This document shows, piece after piece, positions 8,332 through 14,055 of a DNA stretch of 14,055 bases. The DNA is from Candidatus Dormiibacter sp. (GTDB taxonomy: Bacteria; Chloroflexota; Dormibacteria; UBA8260): positions 1 through 14,055 of the forward strand of contig JANWHI010000025.1 in NCBI GenBank assembly GCA_025450495.1, given 5' to 3'. The first letter of the stretch is position 1. Every line of letters begins with the position of its first letter. Under the pieces are notes generated by a model. It worked only from the letters and a program-made list of their open reading frames with translations, searched no databases and was not told the origin of the DNA. The position numbers and the translations under genes were made by a program.

Positions 8332-8347
8332 CCGCCGCTCACGGCGG
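8332..8347 (+). promoter_or_regulatory. Inverted repeat at the opuC transcription start
   Basis: CCGCCG and CGGCGG, separated by 4 nt, follow directly after the -10 box and span the expected transcription start. This could be an operator for a repressor of osmoprotectant uptake, or a hairpin at the 5' end of the mRNA. The short GC-only arms could also arise by chance in DNA this GC-rich. Confidence 0.3.
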
Positions 8348-8369
8348 ATCGACTGTGGAGCGTTAGGCG

Positions 8370-9014
8370 GTGGACCTCATCCACTACGTCCAGCAGAACT
8401 GGTCGGACCTGGAGGCGCAACTGCTCGATCAGCTGCTGATCGTCGCGGTGGCGATGGCCGCCGCAGGCGTGGTGGGCGTCGCGCTCGGTGTCATGGCGAC
8501 GCGCTACGACCGGGTGCGCGGGCTCACCCTGGGCATCGCGTCGGTTGCCATCACGCTGCCCAGCTTTGCGCTCTTCACCGCCCTGGCCTACTACCTCGGC
8601 CTCGGCGACCTGCCAGTGGAGATCGGCCTGGCCATCTATGCCCTGCTCCCCATCGTGCGCAACACCGTCGTCGGGCTGCGCGGCGTCGACCCCGCAGTCC
8701 TCGACGCCGCTATCGGAATGGGCATGTCACCGGCCCAGCGCCTGCGCCGCGTGCAGCTTCCGCTCGCGCTCCCGCTCATCCTCGCCGGCTTTCGCCAGGC
8801 CACCGTGATGGTGGTTGCGATCGCCACCGTCGGCGCCACCGTCGGTGCCAACGACCTCGGCCAGCCAATCCTGTCGGGCATCCGCGACTCCAACAGCGCC
8901 GAGGTCTTCGCCGGCGTCATCCCGGCGACTCTGCTGGCACTCTTCGCGGACCGCATCCTCGGCTTCGCACAGAACGCGCTTGCGCGCGGGGCCGACGTGG
9001 CAGCACCGGCATGA
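8370..9014 (+). CDS. opuCB: Osmoprotectant ABC transporter permease (OpuCB-like)
   Basis: This inner-membrane permease belongs to an OpuC/ProW-type importer for glycine betaine, choline, carnitine or a related compatible solute. At 214 aa it has about the length of OpuCB. It has several hydrophobic segments (about residues 20-42, 51-75, 82-98, 135-160 and 180-200). The cytoplasmic EAA loop is visible at about residues 108-126 (DAAIGMGMSPAQRLRRVQLP), where the ATPase docks. The GTG start at 8370 has GGAG at 9 nt. Its stop overlaps the ATPase start as ATGA, so the two are translationally coupled. The substrate cannot be fixed from the permease. Confidence 0.93.
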   Translation: MDLIHYVQQNWSDLEAQLLDQLLIVAVAMAAAGVVGVALGVMATRYDRVRGLTLGIASVAITLPSFALFTALAYYLGLGDLPVEIGLAIYALLPIVRNTVVGLRGVDPAVLDAAIGMGMSPAQRLRRVQLPLALPLILAGFRQATVMVVAIATVGATVGANDLGQPILSGIRDSNSAEVFAGVIPATLLALFADRILGFAQNALARGADVAAPA

Positions 9015-9949
9015 TCACGTTCGAGCAGGTCACCCGCCGCTACGGCGACCGGGCGGTCGTCAACGCCCTCGACCTGCAGATCCGCGCCGGCGAGATCGTC
9101 ATCCTGGTGGGGCCGTCGGGGTGCGGCAAGACGACCACACTGCGGATGATCAACCGCCTCGTCGAGCCCAGCGAGGGGCGCATCCTCATCGACGACGTCG
9201 ACACCGCGTCGCTGCCGCCCGAACAACTCCGTCGCGGCATCGGCTACGTGATCCAGCAGGTGGGGTTGTTCCCGCACCTGACGGTGGCCGACAACGTGGC
9301 CATCGTGCCGCGGTTGCTCGGCTGGGCCACGGCGCGCATCAACACCCGGGTGGAGGAGCTGCTCGACCTCGTCGGACTGCCGGCGGCCGAGTATGCGCAC
9401 CGGCATCCCTCCGAGCTGAGTGGTGGGCAGCGCCAGCGCGTCGGTGTGGCCAGGGCGCTGGGAGCCGACCCGCCCATCCTGCTGATGGACGAGCCCTTCG
9501 GCGCCATCGACCCGGTGGTCAGGTTGCGCCTCCAGCACGAGCTTCTGCGTCTCCAGTCGGTGGTGCGCAAGACCATCGTGTTCGTCACCCACGACATCGA
9601 CGAGGCGGTGCGGCTGGGCGACCACGTCGCCCTGTTCGCGGATGGCGGTCACCTGGCCCAGTACGACACCCCGGCGGAGCTGCTGCTCCACCCCAAGACC
9701 GGGTTCGTCGAGGAGTTCCTCGGCGACAACCTGCTGCTGCGACGCCTGGCGCTGCTGCCGCTGCGCGACGTCAAGCTCAGCCGCAACGGGGCGCGACCGC
9801 AGGCCGAGGTGCCGGTCGCCGCCTCACTGCGCGACGCGCTCGATGCGACGCTGCGCTCGACCGACGGACGGGTGGCCGTGGTCGACGGTGAGGGGTGGCT
9901 CGGGACGCTCGACGCGGATGCCATCCGCGAGGCCGCGGCGTCGCGGTGA
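9011..9949 (+). CDS. opuCA: Osmoprotectant ABC transporter ATP-binding protein (OpuCA-like)
   Basis: This ATPase powers the importer from the cytoplasmic face. The 312-aa protein has Walker A GPSGCGKTT (34-42), Q-loop Gln82, the signature LSGGQ (136-140), Walker B ILLMDEP (156-162) and the switch histidine in THD (193-195). These are followed by the family's typical D-loop GAIDP. The C-terminal tail (about 265-308) looks like a single CBS motif (RVAVVDGEGWLGTLDADAI), whereas OpuCA and OpuAA usually carry two and run to about 380-400 aa. Tandem CBS domains sense ionic strength in OpuA, so osmotic gating here may be altered or need dimerisation. The ATG overlaps the upstream stop; the downstream permease starts at or next to its own stop. 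Confidence 0.95.
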   Translation: MITFEQVTRRYGDRAVVNALDLQIRAGEIVILVGPSGCGKTTTLRMINRLVEPSEGRILIDDVDTASLPPEQLRRGIGYVIQQVGLFPHLTVADNVAIVPRLLGWATARINTRVEELLDLVGLPAAEYAHRHPSELSGGQRQRVGVARALGADPPILLMDEPFGAIDPVVRLRLQHELLRLQSVVRKTIVFVTHDIDEAVRLGDHVALFADGGHLAQYDTPAELLLHPKTGFVEEFLGDNLLLRRLALLPLRDVKLSRNGARPQAEVPVAASLRDALDATLRSTDGRVAVVDGEGWLGTLDADAIREAAASR

Positions 9950-9951
9950 TC

Positions 9952-10680
9952 ATGCCGGCTCCGTCGCACACCCGCTTCTCCCTCGCCACCTTCCGCGTTC
10001 CTCTCTTTGTTGGCCTCGCGCTGCTCGGGCTGGTCGTGTTCCTCAACACCACGCCGGGCAAGCTGACCGACCCATTCGTGCTCACGCCGAATTTCGTGCT
10101 CACACGGTTGGCCCGGCACATCGAGCTGGTGGTGATTTCCTTCCTGGTCTCTGCGGTGGTCGGATGCGCGCTCGGCATCGGTCTCGCCGGGCGCGGGCGA
10201 GTGGGCAGGATCATCGCCTTCCTCCCCGCCAACCTTGGCCAGGCCATCCCGTCCGTCGGTGCGCTGGCCATCGCCACCACCATCAGCGGTCTCGGCGTCA
10301 CCTCCACCGTCGAAGCCCTCAGCGTCTACGGGCTGCTTCCCATCGTGCGCAACACGGTGGCTGCATTGCAGAGCATCGATGAGAGCCTGGTGGATGCCGC
10401 ACGCGGGATGGGCATGACCCGACTGCAGTCATTGCTGCGTGTGCAGCTCCCGCTCGCATCCCCGGGCATCTTTGCCGGTTTGCGCACCAGCCTCGTGCTG
10501 ATTGTGGGCACCGCCACGCTGGGCAATTTCGTCGGTGGCGGCGGCCTTGGCGACATCATCGCGGCCGGTACTGGGAGCGAGCATGTCATCATCACCGGCG
10601 CCGTGATCGTGGCGGCACTGGCAATTCTCAGTGACTGGGCGTTGAGCCTGGTCGAAACCGCGTTGACACCGAACTCGTAG
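9952..10680 (+). CDS. opuCD: Osmoprotectant ABC transporter permease (OpuCD-like)
   Basis: This is the second permease of the same importer, probably pairing with the first as a heterodimer. The 242-aa protein has an N-terminal membrane segment (about residues 14-31), then the ProW-like core. Its EAA loop, DAARGMGMTRLQSLLRVQLP, closely parallels that of the first permease, and the glycine-rich stretch after it (NFVGGGGLGD) is typical of the family. ATG 9952 is used. A GTG at 9946 would overlap the ATPase stop as GTGA and may be the true start, adding only two residues. The two permeases look like an old duplication that diverged mainly in the N-terminal part. The lipoprotein gene follows after 19 bp. 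Confidence 0.93.
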   Translation: MPAPSHTRFSLATFRVPLFVGLALLGLVVFLNTTPGKLTDPFVLTPNFVLTRLARHIELVVISFLVSAVVGCALGIGLAGRGRVGRIIAFLPANLGQAIPSVGALAIATTISGLGVTSTVEALSVYGLLPIVRNTVAALQSIDESLVDAARGMGMTRLQSLLRVQLPLASPGIFAGLRTSLVLIVGTATLGNFVGGGGLGDIIAAGTGSEHVIITGAVIVAALAILSDWALSLVETALTPNS

Positions 10681-10699
10681 GCTAGCGGAGGACCAGGCA

Positions 10700-11671
10700 A
10701 TGAATCGACGGCACGTACTCGTTGCGGCGTCGATGGTGATCGCGGGGGGGCTTCTTCCCGCGTGTGGCTCGTCGAACAACACCACTCCGAGCAGCGGTGG
10801 CGGCAGCACCGGTCCCTGCGCCATCAGCAACACGTCGGCGACGGACGGCGGCGGCGCCAGCCTGAAGATCGGTGCCAAGTCGTTCACCGAGGAGAAGCTG
10901 CTCGCCGCGATCACCAAGATCGAGCTGGGCAAGCACAACTTCACCATCGACGACAGCACCCACGCGGCCGACCCGGCGATCGGCCAGGCCATCGCCAGCA
11001 ACCAGATCCAGCTGCTCTGGCAGTACACCGGGACCGAGCTCGGTGCCCAGTACCTGAACGTTTCGCCGATCCCGACCGACCTCGACCAGGCCTTCAACAA
11101 GGTCGCCCAGCTCGATGCCGCCAAGAACCTCTGCTGGACCAGCGAGACCAAGTTCGACGACACCAATGGCATCGGCGTCCGCAGCGCCGACACCTCGAAG
11201 TTCGGCACCACACTGTCGAGCTTCACCGCCTACCTGCAGCAGCACACCGACGTGAAGATCTGCATCGCCTCGGAGTTCCGCACCCGCACCGACGGCCTTC
11301 CCGGCCTGGCCAGCACCTACGGCTCGGTGTGGGCGACCTACCCCGGACTGACGGATGTCAGCCAGGGCGGGGAGAGTGTCCTCGCCAACAATCAGTGCGA
11401 CGCCGCCGAGGTGTTCACCACCGACGCCGCGCTCGCGGCGGACAACCTGGTCGCGCTGCAGGACGACAAGACGCTGTTCCCGGCGGACAACGCCGGTCTG
11501 ATGGTTCGCGCCGACATCCTCTCGGCCCACCCCGCGATCGCCAACCTGATGGCCCCGATCGCTGCCAAGCTCACCACCACGGTGATGGTGGGGCTCAACA
11601 AGCAGGTGGACGTCGACGGGATGAGCGTCACCACGGTCGCCACCAACTGGCTCAGCCAGAACGGGTTCTAG
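10700..11671 (+). CDS. opuCC: Osmoprotectant-binding lipoprotein (OpuCC-like)
   Basis: This solute-binding protein of the OpuAC family (Pfam PF04069) captures the substrate outside the membrane and delivers it to the two permeases. The 323-aa precursor has a basic start (MNRRH), a hydrophobic stretch, and a lipobox LPAC with the lipid-anchored Cys22. A Ser/Gly/Thr-rich linker follows to about residue 52. The domain then begins IGAKSFTEEKLL (about 57-68), with LLWQYTGTEL (105-114), the segment that lines the ligand pocket in this family. Four further cysteines (40, 145, 188, 233) could form disulfides. A strong GGAGG (10687-10691) sits 8 nt before the ATG, the best ribosome site in the operon, which suits the excess of binding protein usually needed. 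Ligand identity is open. Confidence 0.94.
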   Translation: MNRRHVLVAASMVIAGGLLPACGSSNNTTPSSGGGSTGPCAISNTSATDGGGASLKIGAKSFTEEKLLAAITKIELGKHNFTIDDSTHAADPAIGQAIASNQIQLLWQYTGTELGAQYLNVSPIPTDLDQAFNKVAQLDAAKNLCWTSETKFDDTNGIGVRSADTSKFGTTLSSFTAYLQQHTDVKICIASEFRTRTDGLPGLASTYGSVWATYPGLTDVSQGGESVLANNQCDAAEVFTTDAALAADNLVALQDDKTLFPADNAGLMVRADILSAHPAIANLMAPIAAKLTTTVMVGLNKQVDVDGMSVTTVATNWLSQNGF

Positions 11672-11676
11672 TTAAC

Positions 11677-11701
11677 AGGGGCGAGGCAGATCCTCGCCCC
11701 T
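11677..11701 (+). terminator. Terminator-like hairpin after the opuC operon
   Basis: A perfect 10-bp stem (11677-11686 with 11692-11701) with a 5-nt loop starts 5 nt after the stop codon of the binding-protein gene. No T-tract follows, but the stability and placement make a terminator likely. It may work in both directions between the converging opuC operon and ispG. Confidence 0.65.
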
Positions 11702-11706
11702 CGCGC

Positions 11707-11725
11707 GGACGGAGTGAATCCGTCC
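11707..11725. terminator. Second hairpin in the opuC/ispG convergent gap
   Basis: A perfect 7-bp inverted repeat (GGACGGA with TCCGTCC, 5-nt loop) lies just beyond the first hairpin. It probably belongs to a bidirectional termination region serving both converging transcripts. No U-run is seen on either side. Confidence 0.45.
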
Positions 11726-11743
11726 TCGCACACCCCACTCCTC

Positions 11744-11760
11744 GGCGCGCCTCGCGCGCC
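11744..11760 (-). terminator. Third hairpin, directly after the ispG stop
   Basis: A perfect 7-bp repeat (GGCGCGC with GCGCGCC, 3-nt loop) begins 2 nt after the ispG stop on the minus strand. It could be the first termination or 3'-end stabilising hairpin for the rseP-ispG transcript. The simple GC composition lowers confidence. Confidence 0.4.
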
Positions 11761-11762
11761 GG

Positions 11763-12953
11763 TCAGCCTGCGGCGATCGGCAGCGCCTTCAGCGATGAGT
11801 CGCCGTTGCCGGCGAGCTCACCGAGGCCGATGGGCAGCGGCTCACCGGCGGCGATCAACCGTGCGTCCTCTTCTGCGATCACCCGCAGCTCACCGATGAG
11901 CGTCTCGATGAGCTCCTCCTGCGGGAGGGATGCGATCACCTTGCCGCCACGGTAGAGGATGCCCTTCTGGCGTCCGCCGGCGATGCCGATGTCGGCATGC
12001 ATGCCCTCCCCGGGGCCATTGACCACGCAGCCCATCACCGACACGTTGATGGTGCGGCGGACGTCGCGCAGCGCCTCCTCGACGCGGGCGACCATGGGGA
12101 ACATGTCGATCTCCAGGCGACCGCAGGTGGGGCAGGCGATCAGGTTGGGACCGCTGCCCTGCTCGCTGAGGTTCTGGAGGATCTGGCGGCCGACGCGCAC
12201 CTCGTCCTCGGGCTCACCGACCAGCGACACGCGGATGGTGTCGCCGATCCCCTCGGCAAGGAGGATGCCGATGCCCATGGCGCTCTTGACGCTGCCGGAC
12301 TCCACCGGACCGGCCTCGGTGAGACCAAGGTGGAGCGGATAGCGGTTGTCGAGAGCCGCGAACTTGCGGTTGACCGCGATGTTGGTGAGCACGTCGCTCG
12401 CCTTCAACGACACCTTGATGTTGCGGAAGTCGAGCTCCTCGAGGATGCGGATGTGACCAAGCGCAGCCTCGACCATGCGCTCGGCCGTCTCGTCGATGCT
12501 GCCGCCGCGGCCTCGTTCGAGGTCCTTGCGCTGCGGGATGCTGCCGCTGTTGACGCCGATGCGGATCGGCACCTCGCGCGCGCCGGCTTCGCGCGCGATG
12601 TCGCGCACCTTGGTCGGGTCGGTGATGTTGCCGGGGTTGAGCCGCAGGCAGGCGATGCCCGCCTCCAGCGCGCGCAGGGCGAGCGGGGCGTCGTAGTGCA
12701 CGTCCGCGATGACCGGGATCGGAGATCCCTTGACGATGTCACGGAGCGCGACACCCGCCTCCTGGGTGTCGCAGGTGACCCGGATGATGTCGGCGCCGGC
12801 CTTGGCGGCACGCTCGATCTGCGCCAGGGTAGCGGACACGTCCTCGGTCTGGGTCTTGGTCATCGTCTGGACCGGGATGGGCGCGGCGCCGCCGATGACC
12901 ACGCCGCCGACGTTGACGGGCACGGTGCGGCGCCGGGTGATGGTGCTGCTCAC
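11763..12953 (-). CDS. ispG: 4-hydroxy-3-methylbut-2-en-1-yl diphosphate synthase (IspG/GcpE)
   Basis: This is the penultimate enzyme of the MEP isoprenoid pathway, converting MEcPP to HMBPP with a [4Fe-4S] cluster in the cytoplasm. The 396-aa protein is the standard bacterial two-domain form: a TIM barrel (about 1-260, with VQTMTKT 28-34 and RLNPGNI 104-110), then the iron-sulfur domain. The cluster ligands are visible as Cys274 and Cys277 (ACPTCGR), Cys309 (MGCVVNGPGE) and Glu316. The GTG start overlaps the rseP stop as GTGA, so it is translated from the rseP message. The usual downstream partner proS is not adjacent here: the opuC operon lies between them on the other strand. Identification is secure. 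Confidence 0.98.
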   Translation of the reverse strand: MSSTITRRRTVPVNVGGVVIGGAAPIPVQTMTKTQTEDVSATLAQIERAAKAGADIIRVTCDTQEAGVALRDIVKGSPIPVIADVHYDAPLALRALEAGIACLRLNPGNITDPTKVRDIAREAGAREVPIRIGVNSGSIPQRKDLERGRGGSIDETAERMVEAALGHIRILEELDFRNIKVSLKASDVLTNIAVNRKFAALDNRYPLHLGLTEAGPVESGSVKSAMGIGILLAEGIGDTIRVSLVGEPEDEVRVGRQILQNLSEQGSGPNLIACPTCGRLEIDMFPMVARVEEALRDVRRTINVSVMGCVVNGPGEGMHADIGIAGGRQKGILYRGGKVIASLPQEELIETLIGELRVIAEEDARLIAAGEPLPIGLGELAGNGDSSLKALPIAAG

Positions 12954-14055
12954 AGGGACCTTCCCACGTCTCCGATGGTGACATAGATGACGAACACGAC
13001 CACGATCGCCAGGCTGATCGCGTAGATCAGGGCCTCGCGACGGGGGTCGAGCCGGCGGCGCCGGATCGCCTCGATGACGATCAGCATGAACTTGCCACCA
13101 TCGAGGAACGGGATCGGCAGGACATTGACCAGGCCGAGGTTCATGCTGATGAACGCGATCCAGTAGAGGAGGTTCTTGGTGCCGCGGTGCGCCTGGGTCA
13201 CGGTCTGGGTGGCGATGCCGACGGGACCGGAGAGGCCCTGCGGTCCGGTGACACCGCCCAATTTGGGATTGGTGACCAGGTCGTAGAGGCCGACCGCGGT
13301 GTCGTGGACGAAGAGGGGGATCGCGCCGAAGCCGTCGGCGAGTGACTGCACCACCGGCTCACCCTGGAAATCGGGTTGTACGCCCAGGCGCCAGGCCGCC
13401 TGCAGAGCGTTGGTGGCACCGTCGCCGGCAGTGACTCCGGACACGACGACGCCCCGCAGCGTCACCCCGGCGGTGCCGTCCGGGGTGATGACGAACCCGT
13501 CGAGTCGCACTGTGGGGTCGCCCAGCAGCTGGCCCGGGTCCCCGGCACCGACAGGCTGGCCGTTGACGGCGGTGACTGCGAACATCCCGGGTGGCAGCGC
13601 CGGGGATGCGGTGGCTGCCGCGCTCGGCGAGGGCGTCGCGGTCGACCCGGGCGATGCTCCCGGCGCGGCTGAGACCGGGTTCGGGTAGCCGTTGACGATC
13701 ACCAGCGACGGCTCGATCGTGGCAGTGTGGATGGCGCCGGTGGCGTCGGTGACGACAACGCGCATCGGCCGGCCCTGGCTGGCCGCCGTGGCGGCGTGGA
13801 GGTCGGCGGCGACATCAGCGGCAGTGTCGTGGCGGATCGGCCTGCCATCGACGCTGACAATGCTGTCGCCATCGTGAAGGCCGGCCCGCTGCGCCGCTTC
13901 GCCGGAGAGGAGGTGTGAGCCCGTGGGCGTGGCGAAGTACACGGTGAAGAGCAGGCCCGCCAGCACCATGTTGGCGACGATGCCGGCCAGGATCACCATC
14001 ATGCGCTTGGGGATGGAGGCGCGGTAGAAGTTGCGCTCGCCGGCGTCGGCCTCAC
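12950..14055 (-). CDS. rseP: Site-2 intramembrane zinc metalloprotease RseP, 5' end cut off by window
   Basis: This is the C-terminal 367 codons of a membrane-embedded protease of the RseP/RasP family, which cleaves anti-sigma factors and signal-peptide remnants. The HExxH first membrane segment lies beyond the right edge. Visible parts are ERNFY leading into KRMMVILAGIVAN at the second segment, and a PDZ domain (about 31-100, counted from the Met at 14002). A Pro/Ala/Ser/Thr-rich linker follows (108-139), then a second PDZ-like region (about 140-215). The family motif GLSGPVGI (256-263), the catalytic NVLPIPFLDGG (293-303) with its Asp zinc ligand, and a last membrane segment (about 323-343) complete it. 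The frame stays open to the edge. It overlaps ispG by 4 nt; dxr probably lies upstream, judging by the usual dxr-rseP-ispG order. Confidence 0.95.
   Translation of the reverse strand, partial: EADAGERNFYRASIPKRMMVILAGIVANMVLAGLLFTVYFATPTGSHLLSGEAAQRAGLHDGDSIVSVDGRPIRHDTAADVAADLHAATAASQGRPMRVVVTDATGAIHTATIEPSLVIVNGYPNPVSAAPGASPGSTATPSPSAAATASPALPPGMFAVTAVNGQPVGAGDPGQLLGDPTVRLDGFVITPDGTAGVTLRGVVVSGVTAGDGATNALQAAWRLGVQPDFQGEPVVQSLADGFGAIPLFVHDTAVGLYDLVTNPKLGGVTGPQGLSGPVGIATQTVTQAHRGTKNLLYWIAFISMNLGLVNVLPIPFLDGGKFMLIVIEAIRRRRLDPRREALIYAISLAIVVVFVIYVTIGDVGRSL

Noticed and set aside
10762..11955. 397-aa plus-strand frame overlapping the binding-protein gene and the end of ispG
   Set aside because: It is an Arg/Gln-rich frame-shifted reading of opuCC that runs through the terminator hairpins into ispG, so it is not a gene.

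Overview
This is a GC-rich window of bacterial chromosome that is almost entirely coding. Gene content and order suggest a high-GC Gram-positive-like or Chloroflexota/Dormibacterota-like lineage: a short eukaryote/archaeal-type prolyl-tRNA synthetase, a bifunctional Rel of the Firmicutes/Actinobacteria type, an RsbW-like anti-sigma-fold protein, and a lipoprotein-anchored OpuC-type transporter. I cannot fix the phylum from the sequence alone.

Layout in minus-strand reading order, right to left. The right edge holds a 5'-truncated rseP (site-2 protease), which overlaps ispG (MEP isoprenoid pathway) by 4 nt. The minus-strand run is then interrupted by a plus-strand four-gene operon (8370-11671) for an OpuC-type osmoprotectant ABC importer: permease, ATPase, permease, lipoprotein. 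The minus strand resumes with proS, relA (bifunctional Rel), hisS and aspS. Next come two small membrane-protein genes and a degenerate RsbW-like HATPase gene, closed by a hairpin at the left edge.

Functionally, the centre of the window is tRNA charging plus the stringent response. Three aminoacyl-tRNA synthetases (Pro, His, Asp) flank the enzyme that makes and degrades (p)ppGpp when uncharged tRNA accumulates. rseP-ispG-proS and relA-(dtd)-hisS-aspS are each familiar bacterial gene orders. Here they appear joined end to end, with the osmolyte transporter wedged between ispG and proS and with no dtd gene between relA and hisS. The space where dtd often sits holds a strongly self-complementary element (4455-4570) with a 17-nt closing stem, a 15-bp inner hairpin and a competing alternative helix. 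It is the best candidate for an undescribed structured RNA or intergenic repeat in the window.

Regulation visible in the sequence: hisS and proS both have a near-consensus -10 box only 8-9 nt before their ATG and no Shine-Dalgarno sequence, so both look leaderless. The opuC operon has its own -10 box, a hairpin at the predicted transcription start, and a GGAG ribosome site. Several gene pairs share 4-nt ATGA/GTGA stop-start overlaps. No tRNA, rRNA, CRISPR array, insertion sequence or phage gene was found.
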